A stretch of DNA of 64,000 nucleotides from Pseudomonas sp. 14P_8.1_Bac3. Lineage in GTDB: Bacteria > Pseudomonadota > Gammaproteobacteria > Pseudomonadales > Pseudomonadaceae. Shown here in pieces: positions 1-11,800 of the stretch. The stretch covers positions 1 to 64,000 of the forward strand of contig NZ_JANLOD010000010.1 in NCBI RefSeq assembly GCF_025466085.1, in the 5' to 3' direction. Below the pieces are notes generated by a model. That model saw nothing but the letters and a program-made list of their open reading frames with translations. It searched no databases and was not told the DNA's origin. The position numbers and the translations under genes were made by a program. Position 1 is the first letter of the stretch; each line of letters opens with the position of its first letter.

Positions 1-69
1 GATTTGCGTTGATTTACGGGCTAGCATTGGCCCATGCCTTCATCATTGTTTCGTTTCGGATTGCCCGCC

Positions 70-1050
70 ATGACTGCCCATCGAATTGGTTTCCTGATTT
101 GGCCCAGCACTAAAGCCCTGACGCTTGCGCTGGCTGAGGAGGCCTTGCGTGTTGCCCAGCGTGTGCATCCGGACGTGGTCTACGAGCTGTCGTTCCTGCA
201 GGCCGAACCGTCGAGCGAAGGCGCCTGGCAATTGCCCGGTGAACCGTGGGCCGGCAAGCTCGAGAATTTCCAGAAACTGTTCCTGCTCGCTGACGAGCCA
301 CCGACCACGTTGGCGCCGGCGCTCAGCAGCACGTTGAAGCAACTGGTGCGCGCCGGGTGTGTGATCGGCGGTCTGTCGGCCGGCGTGTACCCGTTGGCCC
401 AGCTCGGTCTGCTCGACGGTTATCGCGCCGCCGTGCACTGGCGCTGGCAGGACGATTTCGCCGAACGCTTCCCGAAAGTCATCGCCACCAGCCATTTGTT
501 CGACTGGGATCGCGATCGCCTGACCGCGTGCGGCGGCCTCTCGGTGCTCGACCTGCTGCTGGCGGTGCTGGCCCGTGATCACGGCGCCGAACTCGCCGGC
601 GCGGTGTCCGAGGAACTGGTGGTCGAGCGCATCCGTGAAGGCGGCGAGCGTCAGCGCATTCCGCTGCAGAACCGTCTCGGCTCCAGCCATCCGAAACTGA
701 CTCAAGCCGTGTTGCTGATGGAAGCCAACATCGAAGAACCGCTGACCACCGACGAAATCGCCCAGCACGTGTGTGTGTCCCGTCGCCAGCTGGAGCGGAT
801 CTTCAAGCAATACCTCAACCGCGTGCCAAGCCAGTATTACCTGGAGCTGCGCCTGAACAAGGCCCGGCAGATGTTGATGCAGACCAGCAAGTCGATCATC
901 CAGATCGGCCTGTCCTGCGGCTTCTCCTCGGGGCCGCATTTCTCCAGTGCCTACCGCAACTTCTTCGGCGCCACGCCACGGGAAGATCGCAACCAACGGC
1001 GCAGCAGCAGCCCGTTCGAATTGTCCTCGGTGCCGTCCGAGCGCGGCTGA
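70..1050 (+). CDS. argR: ArgR, AraC/GATase1-type arginine regulator
   Basis: Arginine-responsive transcriptional regulator of 326 aa. Residues 1 to about 200 form a DJ-1/PfpI (class I amidotransferase-like) domain, and about 220-315 hold two AraC-type helix-turn-helix motifs, with ISRRQLERIFKQYL-like and CGFSSGPHFSSAYRNFFG-like signatures. I chose the ATG at 70 because the family starts MTAHRIGFLIWPS; an in-frame ATG at 34 would add 12 residues. This family activates arginine catabolism and transport genes and represses biosynthesis genes. Its likely target, aruC, lies 12 kb downstream with two matching operators, but two giant toxin-like genes on the other strand separate them. Whether aot transport genes precede it cannot be seen. 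Confidence 0.95.
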   Translation: MTAHRIGFLIWPSTKALTLALAEEALRVAQRVHPDVVYELSFLQAEPSSEGAWQLPGEPWAGKLENFQKLFLLADEPPTTLAPALSSTLKQLVRAGCVIGGLSAGVYPLAQLGLLDGYRAAVHWRWQDDFAERFPKVIATSHLFDWDRDRLTACGGLSVLDLLLAVLARDHGAELAGAVSEELVVERIREGGERQRIPLQNRLGSSHPKLTQAVLLMEANIEEPLTTDEIAQHVCVSRRQLERIFKQYLNRVPSQYYLELRLNKARQMLMQTSKSIIQIGLSCGFSSGPHFSSAYRNFFGATPREDRNQRRSSSPFELSSVPSERG

Positions 1051-1054
1051 GCCC

Positions 1055-4000
1055 TTACTCGTCGACCTCCGCCGCTGGCGAGGTCGACCCCTGCGCTTCG
1101 TCTTGATTGACCACTTCATCGATACCGAAATCGACGCCGGTGTTTTCGTAGTAAGCCATCAAGCGCTGCAGGGCTTCCTCGGTAAACGGGTTGCCCTGCA
1201 GGTGAATGTTGTTGGCCACGTCGCGGGGTAACGCCAGCATCTCGTTCGAGACATCGGTGATCGCGTTATTGCTCAGGTCGGCCCAATCCAGTACGGGTTT
1301 GTGCTGCAAGCCATGGGGAATTTCGCTGATGTCGGTGTCATGGATCACGAGGGTCGCCAGGTTCGGCATACGGCTCAGGTCCGGCGTGTGCGCCAGTGGA
1401 TTGAAGGCCAGGTCCAGGTATTCGAGGTCTTCCATGCCGGCCAGGGCGCTGGCCGATTCCGCGGTCAGGGTGATTCGGCAGTTCTGCAGCGACAACGAAT
1501 ACAGCCGATCCATCTTGAACACCGCGTCCGGAATGTTCCCCAGGTTGAAGTCGCGCAGCTTCAGGCGCTTGAGCTTGGGGAACGACTCAAGGAACCGGCC
1601 GATGCCGGTCACGCCATGGGCGCTCGTCAGCTCCAGGGCGGACACATGGCCGAAGTCGGCGCTGAGGGTCGGCAGGTCGCCATTGATTGCGTTGTCGAAG
1701 ACCAGCTCGAAGGTCGGCTCCAGCAGCTCGTCGAACTCATCCAGTTCCGTCTGATGGCGCCAGCAGCGCTGCAGCGTCTGCATGAACGTGTCGCGTTTGA
1801 CCTGTTCGACAAACACCTGGTGGGCCGTGAACGGTTCGCCCGTCAGCGGATGCACCGGTGGCAGGTCAGCGGTCCAGGCCGCGAGATCGGTGTTCATCTG
1901 CGCCAGCTCCACTTCCAGGGTGCCAATCTCGATCCGGCCGTCCGCCAATGTGCCGGCCATGGCGTACACCAGGTCGCTGGCCTGTGCCGGTTCCAGGTCC
2001 GGGTACAAGCCAATGACCCGCTGAACATCCGCTTCGGGCGCCGCCACGCCCAGGTCGTAGGAAGTCTCGAAGTAATGTTGCTTGATCAGTTCCCGCGCCG
2101 CCTCGCTGAGCGGGTTGTTCATCAGGTGCACGCCACGTTTTTCATGCACCGGGCTGTCGAACAGTTCAGCCGGCAGCTCGCTGATGGCGTTGTTCGCCAA
2201 CAGCAGGGTATTGAGCCCGGGGTGTCGCAGCGCGCCGTCAGGGATGGCGGTCAGGCCAGTATTGCTCAGGTTCAGGTGGGCGAGCTCCGACAGGGATTCG
2301 ATCGGCGGCACAACTTCAAATGGATTGCCCTGCAGGTCCAGGCGCTTCAGTTTTCTCATCGACGACAGTTTTGCCCATGCGGCGCTGTCGAACGGGGTGC
2401 CGCAGTCGCTGAGGATCAAGGCCTCAAGGTTCTCCATTCGCCCGATGGCGTCCGGCAGCCGCTCAAACGAAAACCCGCGCAGCTCCAGTCGTCGCAGACC
2501 GGTGAACTGCTGCAGCAGGCGTGGCGCGCCGTGTGCCGCGTGATTGCCTTCAAGGATGAGCGCTGACACATGACTGAAGTCGGCCGTCAGCTCGGGCAGG
2601 CTTCCCGGGACCGGCTCGGTGAAACGCAGCACATAACCTTCCGTGCCTTCGGGTGCTTCGACATCCCGCCCCGACTGGCGCCGCCAGGTGCGCTGGAATT
2701 CCTGGGCCAGCAACCGCCGATTGTGGCGCATGGCCTGTTGCTCCAGGTCGCCCAGTGGCAGCCCGGTATCCGGGTTGACGGTCGGTGCCTCGCTGACCCA
2801 CCGATCGAGATCCCAATGCAGTTGATAGAGCTCGCTGGCCAGGCGGGAAAGCTCCGTGCGCGGGCCGTCCGGGTGGCGTTGCAGGCGAGCGACGATGGAA
2901 CCCAGTTCTTCCTCGTCCAGGCCCGGGTACACCTCGCGAACCCGATCTGCCAGCGTGGGTGTCGGAGTGTGGCGACGAAGGTAACCTTCCGAGCCACCGG
3001 GCAGGCGCATGGTCGCCGGGTCGTAAAACGGTTTGCGCAGCGGGTGTTTGACCAGCAACGTGCGCAACGCCGGGGTGCTCGCGGCCTGATCGATGATGCG
3101 CTGTTTGAGTGCCGCGGCATCGTTGCCCGAGAGGCCCAGTGCGTTGCGCTCGGCCTCGCTCAGCGCCTGCACAATGGCCTGATAAAAGCTGCCGTCCTGA
3201 TCGCCGCTGCCTTGCAGGTGAGGCGTGCTGTCCTCGGCATTCACCAGCGTCTTGACCACGGTGGCGTCGTCCGGACCAACGCTGTCCAGCAGCGCGCCGG
3301 TGGGGGAATACTCTCTGACCTCGATGCGCAGATCCGCCGGCCAGCCGGGCATCGATTCGAGGCTGTGCAAGGCCAGGCGGCGGGTGTCCACGGTTTCCAT
3401 GCCGTGGAGATAAAACCCTTCATAGGCACGCGCGGTACGCACCGCGTCCATCGCCTTGAGCGCCACGTCTTTCAAGCGCCGGGGCACGCGTCCGTTGTGC
3501 ATGTCCATCAGCTCGCTGCCGGTGGCGTTGTTCACCAGTTCTTCGGCGATGTCGGTCGGCAGCCCTTGCACGTGGCCTTGCAACAGCTGGACGTTGCGGT
3601 CATCGGTCTGCTCGATTGCGCGGTAACGTTCCTCGAACAACGACAGTCGCTGGCTCAATGCGCGCTCGCGCTCGGGATGGCCGGGCTGCTCGATCAGCGC
3701 CTGAAGATCGCGATCGATCTTGAAGCGCTTGAGGGTGTCGGTCAGCAGCGACGGCGGGCGCTGGTGCTCGACGTGGGTCTCGCGCAACACGTTGTCGTGG
3801 AAGCCGCTGATGCGCAGGATGAGTTCGCGTTCGGCAGTGCTGAGCGACTCGACATGATGGCCGATGCGACGCATCACCGTGTCCCGGTCCCACGTCAATG
3901 GCTCGTCGAGAACGGTCTGCCAGGCGCCGTGATGGTTGTGCCGCAAAGGTGGCGACCAGGCATCGTCCCGTTCAGGGTGTTCGATCTGAAAGCGCCCGCC

Positions 4001-5743
4001 GTCCTGTTTCACCGCATACAGCTTGTCCTCCAGGCGCAGCAGCTGTTTGCCTTGATGCTGATACAAACCGAGGTGATCCGGCCTGGCGCTTTTCGGCAGC
4101 TGGATCGATTGCTCGTAGGGCGTGAGGTCCGGCCGCCAGTAACGGCTTTTGCCCTTGGCGATCTCGACCGGTTTGAGCGACGAGAACAGCTTCAGCGTTT
4201 CCGGCGCCAACACGCGGCTGAACGCCTGGGCGGCCATGGCGCCACCGACTGCAAACAACCCGAGTTGCACCACCGACTCCGTCAGCCCGATCACCTGTTC
4301 AAGCGCTTCGCGTTGCAAGCCTTCGGCCCAGTCGACGATGCCTTCGAAGGTGTTGTCGAGGACCTGATAAGCCATGTAGGCGAGCATCGCTTCGCCGAGA
4401 AACGGCACAAAGGGCAGGGCCACGAACGACACCACTTCAAGGATCTCGGTGGCGACTTTGCTGAAGGCGTCCCACCGTGCCCAACGGGCCGCACGGTCGG
4501 CGCTGGCGGTGGAGACGGCCACGGTGCGCGCGTCGTTGAGGAGCTTGTTCAGTTGCTGCTGATAGAGGTGCGTCCACAGCGCGGTTTTGATCGGGCTTAC
4601 GGAGAATTGCAAATGCGGTTTGTCGATGGGCGTGTCGCGCCAGTTGGGCAGCGGGTCGCCGTGCTGGCGTTCATGCCAAATCACGTGGCTCAAGCGGCGT
4701 GCGAGGCCGGCAAAAAAATACCCGCGTTCCTGATGATCGACGAAACGGCTGAAGAGCGCCTGATAGGTCGGCGAGCGCAGCTTGCGGGTCAGATCCTGGA
4801 TGAAGGTCAGCGAGTCGGGGTAATGCTTGAGCGGCGCCTCCGGGTCATCGGGAATGTAGACCACGATCCGCGTCGCTCCGCGCGCGGGTGCCAGGTCCGG
4901 CGCGAACACCACGATGCCGGTCAGCAACGAGGACATCATGGTCAGGTCATGCGCGTGCAGTCGTGCGTTGTTGCGACCGTCGAGCAGGCCGAGCAGCGCT
5001 TGATGCGCATCGTCGGGCAGATCCTTCCGAATGTGCGCCAGGTGCAACGCGGTGCGCAGGGCGGTTTTGTGGGTGTTGATGACGTTCAGTTTCAGCACTT
5101 CGGTGGCCACCGGGCTCTTCAGTCCCAGCGACTCCCTGAGGTAAGCCGCGTACTGCCCGCCGATGTCCAGCTCGCGGCACAAGCGGGTGAACGCGGTAAT
5201 CGACAGCGTGCGTTTCACCGCCGGCAAGGTATCGAACTGGCCGCCGGGGGAGGGCTCGGTGATGAACGTTGAGTCGGGCTCGTAGGCTTCTGCGCGAGTT
5301 TCCGACTCCTGGAAATTGTGCAGCGCGGCATCGACCAGCGACACGGTCCAGGTACGCGCCGCGCCGGAAGAAATCGGAAACCACGGAATGCTTTGCGGAA
5401 GGTACAGGCGCAGGAATGTGGTCTTGACGTCCAGTTCGACGCCGAAGCGTTTTTTCAATGCGGCGACGAGCAGCGGTTCGGCAAAGTCCCGGGCGTTCTG
5501 CAGTTTATCCAGCCGCGCCTCCAGGCGGTTGCGCTGGGCCCAGTGTGCTTCGCTGGCGTTTTTCAGCGTTTGCAGTTGTTCGCGGGGCGCCGTGTCGTGC
5601 CATTGCGGCCGTTGCAGCTCGCTACTTTTCAAGGCGTTGCGTGTGGTCGGCGAGGCCTTGAGCAGCCAGTCGGGCAAGTTGTTGAAGGCGTGGTGATAAT
5701 GCGCGTCCGGCTGAGCCGTCGCTTCGAGTTCCTGTTGATTCAT
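1055..5743 (-). CDS. Giant DUF6543-type toxin-like LRR protein with two LRR modules (1562 aa)
   Basis: The N-terminal ~1000 residues match the dermonecrotic-toxin-like (DUF6543-type) family common in Pseudomonas. A hydrophobic stretch at about 430-475 (LPFVPFLGEAMLAYMAYQ) is typical of it. Two tandem units follow, each a helical linker of ~100 aa plus about six leucine-rich repeats. The LRR blocks begin with a DFSHV or DFGHV motif near residues 1054 and 1363. The protein ends at a YYENTGVDFG-like segment plus an acidic tail, just where relatives carry a NEL E3 ubiquitin-ligase domain; no NEL domain with its catalytic Cys is seen. No signal peptide is evident. I chose the ATG at 5743 because AAGGA lies upstream and the upstream extension looks non-coding. 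Its paralogue precedes it in the same direction. Target and secretion route are unknown. Confidence 0.85.
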   Translation of the reverse strand: MNQQELEATAQPDAHYHHAFNNLPDWLLKASPTTRNALKSSELQRPQWHDTAPREQLQTLKNASEAHWAQRNRLEARLDKLQNARDFAEPLLVAALKKRFGVELDVKTTFLRLYLPQSIPWFPISSGAARTWTVSLVDAALHNFQESETRAEAYEPDSTFITEPSPGGQFDTLPAVKRTLSITAFTRLCRELDIGGQYAAYLRESLGLKSPVATEVLKLNVINTHKTALRTALHLAHIRKDLPDDAHQALLGLLDGRNNARLHAHDLTMMSSLLTGIVVFAPDLAPARGATRIVVYIPDDPEAPLKHYPDSLTFIQDLTRKLRSPTYQALFSRFVDHQERGYFFAGLARRLSHVIWHERQHGDPLPNWRDTPIDKPHLQFSVSPIKTALWTHLYQQQLNKLLNDARTVAVSTASADRAARWARWDAFSKVATEILEVVSFVALPFVPFLGEAMLAYMAYQVLDNTFEGIVDWAEGLQREALEQVIGLTESVVQLGLFAVGGAMAAQAFSRVLAPETLKLFSSLKPVEIAKGKSRYWRPDLTPYEQSIQLPKSARPDHLGLYQHQGKQLLRLEDKLYAVKQDGGRFQIEHPERDDAWSPPLRHNHHGAWQTVLDEPLTWDRDTVMRRIGHHVESLSTAERELILRISGFHDNVLRETHVEHQRPPSLLTDTLKRFKIDRDLQALIEQPGHPERERALSQRLSLFEERYRAIEQTDDRNVQLLQGHVQGLPTDIAEELVNNATGSELMDMHNGRVPRRLKDVALKAMDAVRTARAYEGFYLHGMETVDTRRLALHSLESMPGWPADLRIEVREYSPTGALLDSVGPDDATVVKTLVNAEDSTPHLQGSGDQDGSFYQAIVQALSEAERNALGLSGNDAAALKQRIIDQAASTPALRTLLVKHPLRKPFYDPATMRLPGGSEGYLRRHTPTPTLADRVREVYPGLDEEELGSIVARLQRHPDGPRTELSRLASELYQLHWDLDRWVSEAPTVNPDTGLPLGDLEQQAMRHNRRLLAQEFQRTWRRQSGRDVEAPEGTEGYVLRFTEPVPGSLPELTADFSHVSALILEGNHAAHGAPRLLQQFTGLRRLELRGFSFERLPDAIGRMENLEALILSDCGTPFDSAAWAKLSSMRKLKRLDLQGNPFEVVPPIESLSELAHLNLSNTGLTAIPDGALRHPGLNTLLLANNAISELPAELFDSPVHEKRGVHLMNNPLSEAARELIKQHYFETSYDLGVAAPEADVQRVIGLYPDLEPAQASDLVYAMAGTLADGRIEIGTLEVELAQMNTDLAAWTADLPPVHPLTGEPFTAHQVFVEQVKRDTFMQTLQRCWRHQTELDEFDELLEPTFELVFDNAINGDLPTLSADFGHVSALELTSAHGVTGIGRFLESFPKLKRLKLRDFNLGNIPDAVFKMDRLYSLSLQNCRITLTAESASALAGMEDLEYLDLAFNPLAHTPDLSRMPNLATLVIHDTDISEIPHGLQHKPVLDWADLSNNAITDVSNEMLALPRDVANNIHLQGNPFTEEALQRLMAYYENTGVDFGIDEVVNQDEAQGSTSPAAEVDE

Positions 5744-5802
5744 GGCGCCAGTCCTTAGCGGTTGATTGAACCCCAAGGAAAACAGACGGTGTACTGGCGG
5801 GT

Positions 5803-5817
5803 GCGGTACATAGTTAT
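5803..5817 (-). promoter_or_regulatory. 15-bp motif shared with the upstream paralogue
   Basis: Read on the minus strand, ATAACTATGTACCGC lies 59 nt before the start codon of the 1562-aa gene. The identical 15-mer lies 60 nt before the start of the 2320-aa paralogue, while the flanks differ. TAACTAT could serve as a -10 element, with no obvious -35, or the motif may be an operator. Confidence 0.5.
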
Positions 5818-5829
5818 GGCGGGCCGGGT

Positions 5830-5862
5830 CATCGCACCGGGCCACAGGGACCCGGTGCGATG
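5830..5862 (-). terminator. Strong hairpin after the 2320-aa toxin-like gene
   Basis: A perfect 12-bp stem (CATCGCACCGGG with its complement) and a 9-nt loop start 10 nt beyond the stop codon of the upstream gene. No U-tract follows, so it may be a factor-assisted terminator or an RNA stability element. The downstream paralogue has its own upstream motif. Confidence 0.45.
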
Positions 5863-5871
5863 AACGGTGGA

Positions 5872-8800
5872 TCAGTGTTCCATGGCGGTATCACCCCGCG
5901 CGGCGCGGCTGTCGGGCCGGGTCCCGGTGCGCTCGAATTCAGCGGCGAGGCGTGCCAGTTCGGCGCGTCCGTCCACTATCGTGCCGGGCAGGCCAAAGAT
6001 GAAGTGGCTGGCTTCGCTGGTCGTCATCTGCGGATACAGCGCGATGACGTGTTCGATGTCGGCCGGGTCGGCCCAGGCGCCGAAATCGCTGCCGGTTTGT
6101 CGCTGATAGGTTTTCAGGCGATCAAGCGTCGCTGCGGACAGCGGGTTGTTGGAGAAATCAAAGCCGTCGGCCGCCTCTGCGGACAATTGATAGAGCGCCT
6201 CGGGCAGCTCGCTGATGCGGTTATCCCGCAGCAGAACGGTGCGCAATTGCGCAGGATTTGCCACGCCGGTGGGCACGCGGTCGATGCCGGTATTGGAGAG
6301 GTCGATGAACGTCAGCGCTTGCAACGGCGTGACGTCGGGGACGCTGCCCAGCGGATTGTCGAACAGGTCGAGCATCTTCAAGCGCGACAGCGAGGCCAGC
6401 GCGGCTTGCCCCTCCGAGCCCAGCGCCACGCGACAGCGGCTCAGCACCAGAAACTCAAGTGAGTGCATGCCGGTGACCGACGGGGGAATCCGCCCCAGGT
6501 TGAAATTACGCAGTTCCAGGTGTTGCAGGCCACTGAAGCACTCCAGGAACCGCGCATTGACGCTCAACGCCGCGTGGCCGGTCAGGGACAACATCGTGAC
6601 ATGGCTGAAATCGGTGCTCAGTGACGGCATGTCGCCAATAAACGCCGGATGCGCAATGAAGGTGTTTTCCCGCAGCTCCGGTGCTTCTGGCGGCCGGTGG
6701 CGCCAGAGTTGCTCGAGCTTTTTCGCGAACAGTTTTCGATCGGCGCTTTCGCCGAAGCGTTCAGTGCCCGTCAGTGCATGCCCCATCGTCGGGTGTTGCG
6801 CCGGAATGTCGCCGGCCCAGCGTTTCAGGTCGCGGGTCATTTGGGCGATTTCAAGCTCCCAGCGGGTCAACTGCGCCCGACCGTCCGCCAGTGTCCCCGG
6901 CAGCTTGTACACCATGTGACTGGCGTCTTCGCGGTCCAGGCTCGGGAACAGCGCTTGCGCCCGATCGATATCGGCTTTTTCGACCAGCACAACAAAATCG
7001 ATGCCGGTGCTGGCGTACCAGGTCTTGATCCGTTCGCGACTGGCGGCCGATATCGGGTTGTTGCTGAGGTTGATGCCATCGGCGACCTCGGGGCTGACCG
7101 AGAACAGCTCTTCGGGCAGTTCGCTGATCCGGTTGCCGTGCAGCGAGGCGATTCGCAGGTTGTCGAGGTCGCTGAAACCGTTGGGCAGCCGGGTAATCCC
7201 GGTGTTGGACAGGCGCAGTTCGTTGAGCAGCGGCATGCGCGTCAGATCGGGCGCGACGGCCAGCGGGTTTTCACTCAGGTCCAGCGCTTCCAGGCCATCG
7301 AGTGACGACAGAACAGCCTGGCTTTCGCTGGTCATCGGCAGCTGGCAGCGGTTGATGATCAGCTCCCGCAGCTCGGGCATTTGCGTCAGGGCCTGGGGCA
7401 TTCGCTCCAGGGCGAAGTTCTGCAAGTCGAGGGTGTGCAGGTTCGGGAACAGCTCGAGAAAGGCCTCGGTGCCTGTAATCGCGGGGTTGCCGTTGAGGGT
7501 CAGGGTCGACACATGGCTGAAGTCAGCCGTCAGCCGGGGCAGGTCCCCGACGAAGATCAGCTCCAGGTTGAAGTTGTCTTCGCGTTTCTGCACAGGGTCG
7601 GGCCGATCACGCCAGTACTGTTGCAGTCGCTGGGCGAACTCGTTCCTGGCGAGGAAATCGGTGTGGATCTGCTCGATGGTGAGGGGTTGACCGGTGACAG
7701 GGTGGTGGCTGGGCGTGGCACGGGTCCAGTCTTTAAGCTGGTCAGTCAATTGGGTGAGTTCCGCTTGCCACCGGTTGACTTGCGCGCGGCCTGCCTCCAG
7801 GGTGCCGGGCAAGCTGTAGATCACATCGCTCGAGTCCTGCTCGTCGAGGGTTGAAAACAGTTCCATGATCAGCGCGATGTCCGCTGGGTCCGCGTGCACG
7901 CCGAAGTCTTGGCCGGTGGCCTGGAAGCAGGTTTTGATGCGCTCGCGGGTTTCGGCGGAGAAGGGGTTGTCGGCAAAGTCCAGACCATCGATGCGCTCGG
8001 CGGGCAGGCTGAACAGCGCCTCGGGCAGCTCAGTAATCCGGTTGCTTTCGAGCACGGTCGTCCTCAGGTTCGGGTGCTCGGCCAGCCCGGCGGGCACCGC
8101 GGTCAGTGCGTTGTAGGACAGGTCGAGGTAGGTCAGCTCGGGCAGCGACGCGAGGTCGGGTGCCGTGCCCAATGGATTGTGGGTCAGTTCCAGGGACTTG
8201 AGATTCGGCCGCGAAGCCAGCGCCGCTTGCCCCTCGGGCGTGAGCACCACGCCACAATGATCCAGCAGCAGTGTGTCGAGTAACGGCATGTGGGTGATCG
8301 CCTGGGGCACCTGATCGAGGGCGAATTGGCTGAGCGTCAGGCTGCGCAGGCCGGTGAAGCGTTGCAGGAACGGGACGACGCCGCTGACGTGGGCATTGCC
8401 GGTCAGGATCAGGCCGGGAACATGGCTGAAATCCGCGGTGAGCACCGGCAGCTCGCCGATGAATGTCAGGTCCGCCCTGAAGCGGTCCGGATGTTTGCTG
8501 ATTCGAGTGCGCCAGAACTGCTCCACCTGCCGGGCGAAGGTTTCCCTGGCGACATGTTCGTTGAACGTTTCGTTGATATTGAGCAACCGGCCCGTCGCGG
8601 GATGGCGATCCGCAACTTCATGTTGCCAGCGCCCCAGGTCCTCGAGCAAACGGGTCAGCTCGGTCTCCCACCGCGTGAGTTGCGCGCGGCCGTCGGCCAG
8701 CGTACCCGGCAGGCGATAGAGCAAATCGGTCGCCTGACGCACGTTGTGCTGCACAAACAGCGCGCGCACGCGGTCGGTATCCGCTTGCTCGGCCACCACC

Positions 8801-11800
8801 CCGAAATGTTTGCCGGTGCGCAGGTAGTGCGCCTTGATCCGCTCGCGCGCTGCGGCGGACAGTGGATTGTTGGCAAAATTGAAGCCGTTGCTGAGGTCGG
8901 CGTTGAGGGTATAGAGCGGTTCCGGCAATTCGGTGAGGCGGTTGCCGGCGAAGTTGCCGATGATCAGCTGCGGGTGATCCAGCAGGTTGGCGGGGACCAT
9001 GGAAATCCCGGTATTGGCCAGGTTGACGTCGCGCAACGCGGGCATGTCGTGCAGATCCGGGGTGAGCGTCAGCGGGTTGTCCTGCAGGTCCAGCACCGAC
9101 AGCGTTTTTAACGAAGGCAGCAACTGCTGGTCGGCCAGTGAAAGGGTGATGCCACTGTTACGCACCACCAATTGCCGAAGATTCGGCATCGAGGCGATGG
9201 CCGAGGGCAGGTCTGGCAGCGCGAAGTCTTGAATCTCCAGGTGCTGCAAGCCGGACAGGTGCTGCAGGAAATCATTCAGGCCACGGGTGCCGGCGCTGCC
9301 ATTGATCTGTAGCAGGTCGACATGGCTGAAGTCGGCGCTCAAGGGCGGCAAGTCGCCGAGGATCGAGCCCGGTACGTGCAGCGTGTAGCCAATCGGGCCG
9401 TAGGTTTCCCGGCGCCAGCATTGCAGCAGGAGTCGCTTGAACAACCGGCGGGTCTGGCGCGCGGCCTGGAATTCGGCGTCCGTCAGCGTGCGACCGTTGC
9501 GGTCTACGGTTGGCACGTCGTAGACCCAGCGGGTCAGGTCTTCGGCCTGTCGGGTAAATTCGTTGCGCAGCCGCGACAACACGGTTCGCGGGCCGTCGGG
9601 GTGGTCCCGCAGGACCGCCAACAGCGTCTCGATGTCCTCCGGCGAGTAGGTTGGGTACAGCTGCTGAATCCGCTGTTGCAGCGTGAGCGGCTGTTCGTTG
9701 GCGGCGTTGACCGTGCGCAACAGGCGTCGATACCCCTGAGCGCGCACCAGGCGCAGGGTGTCGGTGACCGGGGCCTGAATCGGCGGATGGGCAATCGTCA
9801 CGCGCAGTGCGTTTCGATCCAAGGGATGTCGGCGGATCGACGCTTTCAGCTGGTCTGCCTGGCCGATGTGAAGGTCCAGCGCCTGGCGCTCGGTGTCCGG
9901 CAGCGCGTACAGGACGCTGGCGTAAAAATCGCTGACCGAATGCAGCGCCTGGCCGCGATCATCAAAGGCTTGATAGCGACCGTCGGCCTGGCGCACCAGG
10001 ACTTTCTGCACGGAAGCCTGTGGCTGGCCGGTGCTGTCCAGCAGCGGCCCGTCGACGCTGCGATCGCGTACGTCGATGCGCACGTCGCCGGTCCAGCCGG
10101 TAAGTTGTTGCAGGCTGTGCAGGGCGAGCGTGTCGGTGTCCGGATTGTTCACCGAGTCCAGCGCCAGGCCTTCGAAGGCGCGGGTGACGCGCACTTCCTG
10201 GTTGGCCAGGTCGATCAAGCCTTGTTGGCGCGCGGGCAGTTGGCCTGCGCGGATCTGTATCAGTTCTTCGCCGGTGGCGGTGTCGAGCAATTCCCGCGTG
10301 ACGCTGATGGGCAGTCGCGGATCGTGCAGCGCGATCTGGCGGAACAGCGGATCGTTGTTTTGCTCAAGCGTGGTGTAGCGGGATTCGAACAGGGCGGATC
10401 GGTGCGCTCTGGCGAGGTGCGCCAATTGTTTTCTGAGGGTGCGGGCGCGTACGTCGAGCGGTGGCGTCGGGCTGCCGAACGGTTCACCCAGCAGCGCCTG
10501 GGCTGCGCTTTCGTCGAGGGATTGCAGCAGGGTCTTGAGCAGATCGCCGTCCGTCAGACGGTCCTGGCGCAGGACGGTCACGGGCAGGGTGTCGTCGGTC
10601 GATGAGGTCCAGACGATGTCCCCGTGTTCATCGATAAAGCGCAGGCGTTTGCTCGAGGGCCAGCGGTGATGCTCGGTGAGCAGTTGCAGTTGGCTGACCG
10701 GGTCGGCGTGCAGGTACTGATCGGGCAGGTCGCTGTCCAGTTGCTCGATGAAGTGTCCGAGGTCCTGATCGATCCGAAAGCGCTTGATGCTGTCGGCCAG
10801 CAGCGGCGGCAACGGTTCCTGATTGACGTGCATCTTGCGCAGCGCGTTCTCGGGCACGCCGCTGACCTGGAGGATCTGCTCGCGTTGCGCGTCGGAAAAC
10901 CCTTCGACGCCATGACCAATGCGCCGCAGCGCCGTGGCACTGTCCCATTCCAGCGGTTCCTCGAGTTCGGTGTGCCAGGCGCCGTCGCCGTTGTGGCGCA
11001 GTTGCGGTTGGTAGGCGTCGGGCCGGATCGGGTGTTCAATCTGGTACTGGCCCTTGATCGGACTTTCGCTCACGGCGTAATGCACCTGATCGAGGGCCAG
11101 CAGGTGCTTGCCTTGATGCGGACGCAGGCCCAGTTCATTGGCTTTGCTATCGGCGGCTGGCGGCGACGTTTCATAGGTGCTGAGGTCCGGTTTCCAGTAA
11201 CGGGTCTGACCATTGGCGAGCTTGACCGGTTTGAAGCGGTCAATGAACGCGACGACTTCTTTGGGCAGCACCTTGCGGTATTCGCCGGCACCGATCGCCG
11301 CGCCTGCAGCAAAAACGCCCAACTGCACCAGCGATTCCACGGCGCCCATCAGGTGCTCGAACGCTTCGGTGGACTGCCCCTCGGCCCATTCGATCACGCC
11401 CTCAAAGGTTTCATCGAGCAGTTGATACGCCATGTAGCCCATCATCAATTCGCCCAGCACCGGCACAAACGGCGCCACGACCAGCGCGGCGGCCTGGAGG
11501 ATCGCCGAGGCGATGTCGACGAATGAATCCCACAGCGCCCAGCGCGCTTTCTGGTCGGCGCGGGCGGTTTCGACGGCGAGGGTTTGTGCGTCGTTGAGGA
11601 TCTTGTTCAGTTTCCCTTGGTAGAGATGCAGCCACAGGTTGCCGCCGATCGGTGTGATCGCAAACTGCAGGTTCGGGTTGTCGATGGGGGTTTCCCGCCA
11701 GGCGGGCAGGGCGCTGCCCTGAACCGGTTCGTGCCATTCCAGTTTGCTCAGGCGGCTGTTCAGGGTGGCGAAGAACACACCGCGGTGTTCGTGGTCGACG

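Noticed and set aside
2570..5272. 900-codon plus-strand open frame opposite the 1562-aa toxin-like gene, and similar long frames opposite the 2320-aa gene
   Set aside because: Mirror frames of the LRR genes caused by third-position GC; the minus-strand proteins have family motifs, these do not.
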